Shown one piece after another: positions 9,070 to 16,933 of a DNA stretch of 64,000 bases. The stretch comes from Bordetella parapertussis (lineage in GTDB: Bacteria; Pseudomonadota; Gammaproteobacteria; Burkholderiales; Burkholderiaceae_B). Under the pieces are notes generated by a model that had not been told where the DNA came from, made no database searches, and worked only from the letters and a program-made list of their open reading frames with translations. Every line of letters begins with the position of its first letter. Position 1 is the stretch's first letter. The translations under genes and the position numbers were made by a program. The stretch is taken from NCBI GenBank assembly GCA_945903445.1, contig CAMDNZ010000009.1, forward strand, positions 1 through 64,000, given 5' to 3'.

Positions 9070-9720
9070 TCACAGATGAATGACCGGGGGCTTAGTGTTC
9101 ATGATCCACAGTACTTTCGCCGAGGTGGCACAGGGATTCTCGACGCCGTGCGGCACCGTGCTGCGAAACTGGAAGCTATCGCCTTCGGCCAAGCGCTCGC
9201 TACGCTCGCCTACGGTCAGCGAGATTTCGCCCTCGAGCACCATGCCGGCTTTTTCCCCCGGCCCCAGCAAGATTTCTTCCGAGCGGGTATAGGGTGGGAT
9301 GGCGATGATCATGAACTGTAAATCGTGATCGCCATGGGGCGATAGCAACTCTTTGGCCAGTCCACTGGCGCCAACGGAAAAATGCGGACGCTGGCTGGAA
9401 CGTCGCACGAACGGTTGCCTGTCATCGCTTGGGTCGGACGATGCCACGTCGGGTCCGTCGCCTTCCAATAAGGTCGTCAAGGGCACGTTCAGCGCCACAC
9501 GCAAGCGTTCGAGCATGCGAACCGATGGATTGGCCAGATTACGTTCGATCTGGCTGATCATGCCGACCGAGACGCCCGCACGTTGGGCTAATTCATTTAA
9601 AGACAGTCCCGCCGAACGCCGCAAGATACGCAGCCGTTGACCCAGGGCGGCTGCGTCGTGCAGCGCCGATTCCGCCCGGGTTGAGGGTGACTGGGGAGAA
9701 ACCTTATTGCGGGTAGCCAT
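9070..9720 (-). CDS. XRE-family transcriptional regulator with C-terminal cupin domain (PuuR-like)
   Basis: 216 residues. The helix-turn-helix lies at about 28-85 (G-Q-R-L-R-I-L-R-R, L-N-E-L-A-Q-R-A-G-V-S-V-G-M-I-S-Q-I-E-R), followed by a linker and a cupin at about 140-212 (E-E-I-L-L-G-P-G-E-K-A-G-M-V-L-E-G, then F-R-S-T-V-P-H-G-V-E-N-P). This architecture is that of PuuR and related repressors of polyamine, ectoine or amino-acid catabolism that sense a small ligand in the cupin. It is transcribed toward hyuA (354 bp downstream, same strand) and divergently from gabT, so it could control both. ATATTGAAA-type words in its own promoter and in the hyuA promoter support autoregulation and hyu control. 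The ligand is not visible. Confidence 0.88.
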   Translation of the reverse strand: MATRNKVSPQSPSTRAESALHDAAALGQRLRILRRSAGLSLNELAQRAGVSVGMISQIERNLANPSVRMLERLRVALNVPLTTLLEGDGPDVASSDPSDDRQPFVRRSSQRPHFSVGASGLAKELLSPHGDHDLQFMIIAIPPYTRSEEILLGPGEKAGMVLEGEISLTVGERSERLAEGDSFQFRSTVPHGVENPCATSAKVLWIMNTKPPVIHL

Positions 9721-9735
9721 GATCGATTCGACGGA

Positions 9736-9745
9736 ATTTCAATAT
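9736..9745. promoter_or_regulatory. ATTTCAATAT word upstream of the XRE-cupin gene, candidate operator copy
   Basis: Reverse complement of ATATTGAAAT found in the hyuA operator (8774-8783). It lies 16-25 bp upstream of the regulator's ATG. It is a half-site match only and no full palindrome is present here. Confidence 0.35.
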
Positions 9746-9807
9746 ATTTGATTGCAGTGTTGATCCTAGCCGCCACTATCGCTCTACAACAAGCTATTTT
9801 TGACAGA

Positions 9808-9816
9808 ATATTGAAA
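9808..9816. promoter_or_regulatory. third ATATTGAAA word in the regulator/gabT divergent promoter region
   Basis: ATATTGAAA follows a TTGACA (9800-9805) that could be a -35 element, though no clear -10 box lies at the right spacing. It is the same word as in the hyuA operator and is placed to affect either divergent transcript. Confidence 0.3.
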
Positions 9817-9853
9817 AATGGCGACGTAAAAATGCCAATTCAGGTTAACCCTG

Positions 9854-9903
9854 ACCTACAAAACAACTGAAAAAAACGCCATACAATCCTATTTATTGTA
9901 GGT
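9854..9903. promoter_or_regulatory. nested inverted repeats upstream of gabT, candidate operator
   Basis: ACCTACAA (9854-9861) and TTGTAGGT (9896-9903) are exact reverse complements separated by 34 nt. Inside them TACAAT (9882-9887) and ATTGTA (9895-9900) form a 6-7-6 inverted repeat. TACAAT is also a good -10 hexamer, so a protein bound here would touch the promoter. The PucR-type regulator at 12882 or the XRE-cupin protein are the nearby candidates to bind it. Confidence 0.4.
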
Positions 9904-9969
9904 AGATCATGATCGAAGCTCGGCCTACGATGGCAGCATCCGCTTTCCATCCACCCATTCAGGATCGTC

Positions 9970-11256
9970 ATGAACATGTCCGCGCCTTCGACGGAACAAT
10001 ATCTCGCCACCCGCAACGCCAACGTATCCCGTGCCATCGCCACGGCGCATCCGATCTTCATCAGCCGCGCACAGGGTTCGGTCATGTGGGATACCGATGG
10101 CCGCGAATACCTCGATTTCGTCGGTGGAATCGGCGTGTTGAACACCGGTCACAACCATCCGAAGATCGTGGCGGCGGTCACCCGTCAGCTCGAACGTGTG
10201 TCGCATGTCGCGTTTCAAGTCGCCGGCTATGACGTCTACGTCGAACTCGCACAACGCCTGAACCAACTGATCGGTGCAGGTGCGGCCTACAAATCGGCCT
10301 TTTTCACGACCGGTGCCGAAGCCGTCGAAAACGCCGTCAAGCTGGCACGCGCCTACCGCAAGGCCCCGGACATCATCGCCTTCCGTGGCGGCTTCCATGG
10401 CCGCACCCTGCTGGGCATGAGCCTGACGGGCATGAGCGTGCCGTACCAACAAAACTTCGGCCCGTTTGCCAGCGGTATCCATCACACCGCCTACCCCGAT
10501 CCCTATCATGGCGTCAGCCCCGAGCAGGCCCTGCGTCAACTGAAAGACTTGATGGCCACTCGGACCACGCCCGACCGTGTGGCCGCTGTCCTGATCGAGC
10601 CGGTGCAAGGCGATGGAGGTTTCCTGCCCGCAGGCAAGCAATTCATGCAGGCCGTTCGTGCCTTCACCCAAGAACACGGCATCGTGCTGATCTGCGACGA
10701 AATCCAAAGCGGTTTCGGACGTACCGGTCATCTGTTCGGCTTCCAAGCCTATGACATCCAACCCGACGTGGTCACCGTCGCCAAAAGCCTGGCCGGTGGC
10801 CTGCCCCTGTCGGGCGTGGTCGGTCGCGCCGAGATTCTGGACGCACCGCAACCCGGCGGTCTGGGCGGCACGTATGGTGGCAACCCCTTGGGCTGCGCCG
10901 CTGCGCTGGCCGTCCTGGATCTGTTCGAATCGGAAGGTCTGCTGGATCAGGCGCAGCGTCTGGGCGTCACCCTCAAGAAGGGCTTGGATGGTCTGGCCGC
11001 GAAGTACTCGCAGATCGGTGCGGTACACGGCGCAGGCCCGATGCTGGCGCTCGAGTTCGTCAAGAACGGCGACGCCGATCAGCCCGATGCCGAGACCACC
11101 CAACGAGTGATCGACGAATCGCGTGCCCGTGGTCTGCTGGTCATCAAGTGCGGCGTCCATCGCAACGTGCTGCGTCTGTTGGCACCGCTGTCGACCACCG
11201 ACGAACAAGCCAGCCGCGCGCTGGACATTCTGGATCAAGCGATCGCGGCGGTCTGA
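9970..11256 (+). CDS. gabT: 4-aminobutyrate (GABA) aminotransferase
   Basis: 428-residue PLP-dependent class III aminotransferase that converts GABA and 2-oxoglutarate to succinate semialdehyde and glutamate. The PLP Lys is in T-V-A-K-S-L-A-G-G (K272), the PLP-ring Asp in I-C-D-E-I-Q-S-G-F-G-R-T-G (D243), and the phosphate-binding segment is T-T-G-A-E-A-V-E-N-A-V-K (residues 113-124). Length and N-terminus match GabT of proteobacteria (about 425). The M-N-M start at 9970 is used; the second ATG two codons on is equally possible. It is followed by gabD after 77 bp, giving the full GABA to succinate route. Confidence 0.93.
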   Translation: MNMSAPSTEQYLATRNANVSRAIATAHPIFISRAQGSVMWDTDGREYLDFVGGIGVLNTGHNHPKIVAAVTRQLERVSHVAFQVAGYDVYVELAQRLNQLIGAGAAYKSAFFTTGAEAVENAVKLARAYRKAPDIIAFRGGFHGRTLLGMSLTGMSVPYQQNFGPFASGIHHTAYPDPYHGVSPEQALRQLKDLMATRTTPDRVAAVLIEPVQGDGGFLPAGKQFMQAVRAFTQEHGIVLICDEIQSGFGRTGHLFGFQAYDIQPDVVTVAKSLAGGLPLSGVVGRAEILDAPQPGGLGGTYGGNPLGCAAALAVLDLFESEGLLDQAQRLGVTLKKGLDGLAAKYSQIGAVHGAGPMLALEFVKNGDADQPDAETTQRVIDESRARGLLVIKCGVHRNVLRLLAPLSTTDEQASRALDILDQAIAAV

Positions 11257-11333
11257 TCGCCCGACCCGAGCTTGCCTGTATGTATCGGCACGCGGCCCCA
11301 AGCGGGTCGCGTGCCTCATCGAATGAGAATGCC

Positions 11334-12779
11334 ATGAACGCACCTGCCGAATTACCCCTGCGCCTGGGCGCCCGCCTCGATGGCGAGAACTATCTGCCTG
11401 GCGCGACGTTCGCCGTGGTCAACCCGCACACCGGCGCGATCTATGCCGAAGTCGCCGACTGCTCGGCCAACGACGCCCGTCGTGCCGTCGATGCCAGCCA
11501 TCGCGCCTTTCAATCGTGGCGTCAGGTCAGCCCGTTCGAGCGCGCCCGCTTGCTGCAAGCCTGGCACGACGAAATCCTGCGTCAGCAGGAGCGCCTGGCC
11601 TTGGCGATGGTCAACGAAATGGGCAAACCGCTGGCACAAGCACGTGGTGAAGTGGCCTACGCGGCCGCCTACATTTCGCTCTATGCCGAAGAAGCCAAAC
11701 GCATTCACGGCGAGACCTTTTCGACGACAGCCACGCACAAGCGCTTGAGCGCCACGCGCATTCCCGTCGGCCCGGTCTATGCCATTACGCCTTGGAATTT
11801 CCCCGCCGCGATGATCACCCGCAAACTGGCGCCCGCGCTGGCCGCCGGTTGTACCGCCATCGTCAAGCCCGCCGAGCAATCGCCCGTGACCGCGATCATC
11901 CTGGCGGAAATCTGGGAGCAAGTCGGGGGCCCGGCAGGCACGCTGCAAGTCATTCCCGCGCGAGATCCCGTGCCGGTTTCCAAAGTCGTCTTCGACGACG
12001 CGCGCGTGCGCAAACTGACATTCACCGGCAGCACCGAAGTGGGTCGCCGCCTGTACCAGGAGGCCGCTCGCACCATCAAGAAAGTCTCGCTTGAATTGGG
12101 CGGTCACGCGCCTTTTCTGATTTTCGAAGACGCCGACATCGATCAGGCGGTGGAAGAAGTGGTGGCCTGCAAGTTCCGCAACAGCGGCCAGACCTGCGTC
12201 TGCACCAACCGCATCTATGTCCAGCGCGCCATTGTGGAGGCGTTCTCCGCCAAACTGGCCGAGCGCACCGCCAAGCTCAAGGTGGGCGATCCCCTGGATG
12301 CCGCAACCGAAATCGGCCCCCTGGTCGATGGCCAAGGTCTGGCGAAAGTCAGCGAACACGTCGCCGACGCCGTGGCCAAGGGTGCCCGCGTGCTGACTGG
12401 CGGCCAGGCCGGTCCGGGCTTCTATTACGCGCCCACCGTGCTGGCCGACGTGACGCCCGACATGCGCATCATGACCGAAGAAACTTTCGGCCCTGTCGCC
12501 CCCATCACGGTATTCGACACGGAAGAAGAAGCGGTGCGCGCCGCCAACGATACGCCCTTCGGCCTGGCGGCTTATCTGTATACCCACGATCTGTCGCGCG
12601 CCTATCGCGTGTCCGAAGCGCTGGAATACGGCATTGTCGGCATCAACGACGGTGCCCCCGCTTCGGCGCAGGCACCGTTCGGTGGTGTGAAGGACAGCGG
12701 CCTGGGCCGTGAAGGCGGCCACTGGGGCCTGGAAGAGTACCTGGACATCAAGTACACCTCCATCGCCCTGAAGCGTTAA
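11334..12779 (+). CDS. gabD: succinate-semialdehyde dehydrogenase [NAD(P)+]
   Basis: 481-residue ALDH that oxidises succinate semialdehyde to succinate, the second step of GABA use. Visible residues: Asn in T-P-W-N-F-P (N155), Lys in V-K-P-A-E (K178), general base in S-L-E-L-G-G-H (E254), catalytic Cys in G-Q-T-C-V-C (C288). The second Cys two residues later is typical of bacterial GabD. The ATG at 11334 fits the family length (480-484); upstream in-frame starts lie within gabT in another frame. The gap to gabT is 77 bp, so the two are likely co-transcribed. Confidence 0.93.
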   Translation: MNAPAELPLRLGARLDGENYLPGATFAVVNPHTGAIYAEVADCSANDARRAVDASHRAFQSWRQVSPFERARLLQAWHDEILRQQERLALAMVNEMGKPLAQARGEVAYAAAYISLYAEEAKRIHGETFSTTATHKRLSATRIPVGPVYAITPWNFPAAMITRKLAPALAAGCTAIVKPAEQSPVTAIILAEIWEQVGGPAGTLQVIPARDPVPVSKVVFDDARVRKLTFTGSTEVGRRLYQEAARTIKKVSLELGGHAPFLIFEDADIDQAVEEVVACKFRNSGQTCVCTNRIYVQRAIVEAFSAKLAERTAKLKVGDPLDAATEIGPLVDGQGLAKVSEHVADAVAKGARVLTGGQAGPGFYYAPTVLADVTPDMRIMTEETFGPVAPITVFDTEEEAVRAANDTPFGLAAYLYTHDLSRAYRVSEALEYGIVGINDGAPASAQAPFGGVKDSGLGREGGHWGLEEYLDIKYTSIALKR

Positions 12780-12881
12780 AGCGTGCACGTCGCTCGTGCC
12801 CGTTCGCAGGCACGGAGGTGTGATCCACTAAGATAGCGGGGCAGCGGGCGCGATCGGCGTGCCCGCCCCACGTCTGCCATC

Positions 12882-14489
12882 ATGGATCTCGCCGCGCTGC
12901 TTACCCACACCGTGCTGAACCGGGCGACCGTCGCCGCGGGCACGGGTGCCCTCCATGCCGAGGTGTCCTGGGTCCATCTGGTCGATCACCCCGACATCAC
13001 AGGCTGGATCAAACCTGGGCACTTGCTGCTCACCACCGGTTATCACTGGCCCGATTCCACCGACGCCCAGGCGCAACGCGCGCTGATTCGGGCGCTACAC
13101 ACCGCCGGCCTGGCAGGCGTCGTTCTGGCCGTGCCCCGGTTTCTGGATCACTTTCCAGTCGACGCCATCGACGAGGCCAATCAGGTCGGACTGGCCTTGC
13201 TGGAGCTGCCCTGGGATGTCCCATTCAGCCAGGTCACCGAAGAAGTTCATGCCCGCATCATCGGTAACCAGCACGCCATGCTGGTGCGCTCCGAAGCGAT
13301 ACACCGCGCATTGACCAATGCCGCAGCCCGCCAGGCCAGCTTGGCCGAGCTGGCCGATGTGTTGAGCGAACTGCTCGACCGCGACGTGACCTTCACCGCA
13401 CCCGACGGCGCCTTGCTGGGTGCGCGCGATACCAGCGCCTTGCGCCAATCGCGTGAGAAGCTATACATGCTGCACAGCCGCGATCGCTTTCCCCAGACGC
13501 CCCCTGCCACGCAACAACCCTTGCGCATTCCCGCGCCTCAACGCGATATGCCCGCGCGGCTGGCATGCCCGGTCTATGTGGCCGAGCAACTGACCGCCGT
13601 GGTCTGGCTGGACGATCATCCGACGCCCTTGAGCGACCTGGATGTGCGCGCCGCCGAACACGCCGCCGTCGTCGCCGCCGTACAACTCGGCCATATGCAG
13701 GCGCTTACCATGCAAGAGCATCGGTTGGGCTACTCGATGCTCGAATCGATGTTGGAAGGCAGTTTCAAGGCGACAGCCGCTTCGCTCGAACGCGTTCGTC
13801 TGCACGGCTGGGATCCCGATATCGACCACATCGCCTGCCTGGCGTTGTTCAATGAACCCTTGCCGCTCACGCGATCGGGCTTCTTGCGCCGTGAAGCCTG
13901 GACCGCCCGATTGCGCGCCTATCTCGAACAGCGCCATCACGGTGCCCTGATGTTCGCATCGACCAACCAGGCGATCTTTCTGCTGTCTGCCGATGCCGAT
14001 CCCGCCCCGCTCTGGCAGGCATTGGCGGAAAAAGGCATGGCTTTGGCCGTCAGCCGTGCGCATCGTGGCGTGCCGGGTGTTCGCGCGGCGGGCCACGATG
14101 TCGCTTCGCTGGTCGAACATCTGAAACCCGGCCAGCTGCTACGCTTCGAACACATCATGTTTCCACAGGCCTTGATGGGCGATGTTCAGGCCCGACGCAT
14201 GCTGATCGACTCGCGGTTGGGACCCCTGCTGCACGACCCGCGTCATGCCGCCCTGCTGGACACCCTGCGCGCCTTGGCACACACCGGTTTCCAGCTGGCG
14301 CAGACGGCGCAGGAGCTGGACATCCACATCAGCACCTTGCGCTACCGGCTCGAACGCCTGCATGCCTTGCTGGGCATCGACTTGAGCGCACCACGGATGC
14401 GGTTCGAGCTTCAGGTGGCGCTGGAGATGGCCGCCGAGCTGGAGCAAGATGCAACCATCAGGGCGTCTTATCCCAACGCTACCGGCTAA
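12882..14489 (+). CDS. PucR-family transcriptional regulator
   Basis: 535-residue regulator. The N-terminal PucR domain lies at about 8-125 (W-V-H-L-V-D-H-P-D-I-T-G-W-I-K-P-G is diagnostic), the middle GGDEF-like region at about 290-400, and the C-terminal PucR-type helix-turn-helix at about 455-500 (L-D-T-L-R-A-L-A, then T-A-Q-E-L-D-I-H-I-S-T-L-R-Y-R-L-E-R). PucR members control purine, GABA, proline or polyamine use. Lying 102 bp after gabD on the same strand, it is probably the activator or repressor of gabTD. The inverted repeats before gabT are its candidate target. Confidence 0.87.
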   Translation: MDLAALLTHTVLNRATVAAGTGALHAEVSWVHLVDHPDITGWIKPGHLLLTTGYHWPDSTDAQAQRALIRALHTAGLAGVVLAVPRFLDHFPVDAIDEANQVGLALLELPWDVPFSQVTEEVHARIIGNQHAMLVRSEAIHRALTNAAARQASLAELADVLSELLDRDVTFTAPDGALLGARDTSALRQSREKLYMLHSRDRFPQTPPATQQPLRIPAPQRDMPARLACPVYVAEQLTAVVWLDDHPTPLSDLDVRAAEHAAVVAAVQLGHMQALTMQEHRLGYSMLESMLEGSFKATAASLERVRLHGWDPDIDHIACLALFNEPLPLTRSGFLRREAWTARLRAYLEQRHHGALMFASTNQAIFLLSADADPAPLWQALAEKGMALAVSRAHRGVPGVRAAGHDVASLVEHLKPGQLLRFEHIMFPQALMGDVQARRMLIDSRLGPLLHDPRHAALLDTLRALAHTGFQLAQTAQELDIHISTLRYRLERLHALLGIDLSAPRMRFELQVALEMAAELEQDATIRASYPNATG

Positions 14490-14556
14490 TTGTTATTATC
14501 CGCGGAGCCTATCTTGGGCGCGACTGCATGCCCACAGCCCTTTTGGAAAGTTCATC

Positions 14557-16929
14557 ATGAAAGCCTTGTACGCGGCTCTCGGTCTCAGTGTCGCCCTGCT
14601 CGCGGGTTGTGCGGCGCCCGGATCCGACGGCAACTCGTCCACCACAGCCAAGGGTTCGACAGCGGCCAACGCCTCACGCAACCGAATGCCTGCGTCATAC
14701 TCACCCTTTGCCGATTCGCTCACCCGGATGGGACGCGAAGCCTTCGTCGAAGATCTGTTGCGCCGCATGACCGTCCAGGAAAGGGTCGATCAATTGCGCT
14801 TGATCAGCGTCGGCCCCGACAATCCTCGCGAGCAGGTTTTGCAGGAGATTCGGGAAGGCCGGATCGGTATGGTGTTCAACACCGTCGTGCGTCACGACAT
14901 CCGGCCCATGCAGGAACAGGTCGCGCATAATCGCATGAAGATTCCCTTGGCCTTTGCCTACGATGTGATACATGGTCATCGCACCGTATTTCCCATCAAC
15001 TTGGGTCTGGCCTCGACCTGGGACCTGCAGGCCATCGCCCGCAGTGGCCGGGTATCGGCGATCGAAGCCGCCGCCGATGGCCTGAACATGACGTTCTCAC
15101 CCGTGGTGGACATCACTCGCGATCCGCGCTGGGGACGCAGTTCGGAAAGCTTCGGCGAAGACACCTATCTGGTCTCCCGCATCGGCGAAACTCTGGTGCA
15201 TGCCTATCAAGGCGACGACCTGAGCCGACCGGACAGCATCATGGCATCGGTCAAACACTTCGCCGCCTATGGCGCGATCGAAGGCGGACGCGACTACAAC
15301 ACGGTGGATATGAGCCGCCAGCGCCTGTTCCAGGACTACCTGCCGCCTTACAAGGCCGCGGTCGATGCCGGGGCAGGCGCGGTCATGATCGCCTTGAACT
15401 CCTTAAATGGCGTGCCGGCGACATCCGACCGCTGGCTGCTGGACGATCTGCTGCGCAAGCAATGGGACTTCACTGGGGTCACCATCAGCGACCACGGCGC
15501 CATAAACGAACTGATCAAGCATGGCGTGGCAAGCAACATTCACGATGCGGCCCGCGCCGCCATCATGGCGGGTGTAGATCTCAGCATGAGCGATATAGTG
15601 TACGGCGAGCAACTGCCCGACATGCTGGCCAAAGGCGAGATCGACGAGGCGCGTATCAACGCTGCCGCGCGCTACGTGTTGCTGATGAAGTACGACATGG
15701 GCCTGTTCCACGACGCCTTCGGGCGCTTGGGCAAGCCTGACGATCCACCTTTGGACACCAACGCAGAAAGCCGCCTGCATCGTGACGACGCCCGCCGTAT
15801 CGCCCGCGACAGCTTGGTGCTGCTGAAGAACGATGCCGACATCCTGCCCTTGCCGAAATCGGGCCGACTGGCGGTCATCGGCCCACTGGCCAAGAGCAAG
15901 CGCGACACCATGGGCAACTGGTCGGCCGCTGGCGTCACGGCACAGACGGTCAGCGTCTACGAGGGCTTGGCCAACGTGGGGGGTGCTGGCGTGCGTCTGA
16001 GCTATGCCAAGGGTGCCAACACCACCGACGACCCCGCTATCCAGAAATACCTGACCGAGTACGAAAACGATCTGGAGATCGACACGCGTTCGCCGCAAGC
16101 CATGATCGACGAAGCGGTGCGCGTCGCCAAGGGCAGCGACGTGATTCTGGCGGTCGTGGGCGAGGCGCATGGTATGGCGCACGAGGCGTCCAGCCGCAGC
16201 AACATCGAAATCCCTGAAAGCCAACGCAAGCTGCTACACGCTCTGAAGGCGACCGGCAAGCCGCTAGTGATCGTGTTGATGAATGGCCGCCCCCTGGCCT
16301 TGCCCTGGGAGCACGCCAATGCCACGGCCATACTGGAAACCTGGTTTGCCGGCACGGAAGGCGGCAACGCCATCGCCGACGTGCTGTTTGGCGATCACAA
16401 CCCGTCGGGCAAGCTGCCCACCACCTTCCCGCGTTCGGTCGGCCAGATTCCGCAGTATTACGGCCATCTGAACACCGGCCGGCCCTTCGACCCCCAACGT
16501 CCGAACAAATACACCTCGCGCTACTTCGACGAAGAGAACGGCCCGGTCTACCCCTTCGGCTACGGCTTGAGCTATACCCGTTTCGACGTGTCGCCCGTCC
16601 AGCTGTCGTCGGCCGTGCTAGACCGAGGTGGCGAGATTCGGGCTGCGGTCACCGTGACCAATCGCGGCAAACGCGACGGCGCGACCACTGTTCAGCTCTA
16701 CACCCGCGATCCCGTGGCGTCGCAATCGCGGCCCGTGCGCGAGTTGAAGGGCTTTCAAAAAGTGTGGCTGCGCGCAGGCGAATCGCGTGAGGTGGCGTTC
16801 ACCCTGCGCGATAGCGATCTCGCGTTTTTCGACCGCGACGCCAGGACCGTGATCGAATCGGGCGAATTCCAGGTGTTCATCGGTTTGGACTCCACCACAA
16901 ACAACACGAACGTTTTTACGCTACGCTGA
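14557..16929 (+). CDS. bglX: periplasmic beta-glucosidase, glycoside hydrolase family 3, predicted lipoprotein
   Basis: 790-residue GH3 enzyme closely resembling E. coli BglX in sequence and domain order: N-terminal TIM-like barrel, alpha/beta sandwich, C-terminal fibronectin-like domain. The nucleophile Asp is in T-I-S-D-H-G-A (D312). E-T-W-F-A-G-T-E-G-G-N-A and Y-P-F-G-Y-G-L-S-Y mark the later domains. Unlike E. coli BglX, the start carries a lipobox (L-L-A-G-C, Cys18), predicting a membrane-anchored lipoprotein. The ATG at 14557 follows a short untranslated stretch. It would release glucose from beta-glucosides or oligosaccharides. The next gene starts 4 bp downstream. Confidence 0.92.
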   Translation: MKALYAALGLSVALLAGCAAPGSDGNSSTTAKGSTAANASRNRMPASYSPFADSLTRMGREAFVEDLLRRMTVQERVDQLRLISVGPDNPREQVLQEIREGRIGMVFNTVVRHDIRPMQEQVAHNRMKIPLAFAYDVIHGHRTVFPINLGLASTWDLQAIARSGRVSAIEAAADGLNMTFSPVVDITRDPRWGRSSESFGEDTYLVSRIGETLVHAYQGDDLSRPDSIMASVKHFAAYGAIEGGRDYNTVDMSRQRLFQDYLPPYKAAVDAGAGAVMIALNSLNGVPATSDRWLLDDLLRKQWDFTGVTISDHGAINELIKHGVASNIHDAARAAIMAGVDLSMSDIVYGEQLPDMLAKGEIDEARINAAARYVLLMKYDMGLFHDAFGRLGKPDDPPLDTNAESRLHRDDARRIARDSLVLLKNDADILPLPKSGRLAVIGPLAKSKRDTMGNWSAAGVTAQTVSVYEGLANVGGAGVRLSYAKGANTTDDPAIQKYLTEYENDLEIDTRSPQAMIDEAVRVAKGSDVILAVVGEAHGMAHEASSRSNIEIPESQRKLLHALKATGKPLVIVLMNGRPLALPWEHANATAILETWFAGTEGGNAIADVLFGDHNPSGKLPTTFPRSVGQIPQYYGHLNTGRPFDPQRPNKYTSRYFDEENGPVYPFGYGLSYTRFDVSPVQLSSAVLDRGGEIRAAVTVTNRGKRDGATTVQLYTRDPVASQSRPVRELKGFQKVWLRAGESREVAFTLRDSDLAFFDRDARTVIESGEFQVFIGLDSTTNNTNVFTLR

Positions 16930-16933
16930 CCCC

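Noticed and set aside
12795..12820. Terminator after gabD
   Set aside because: CGTGCC...GGCACG can form a short hairpin, but no T-run follows, so it is not supported as rho-independent.
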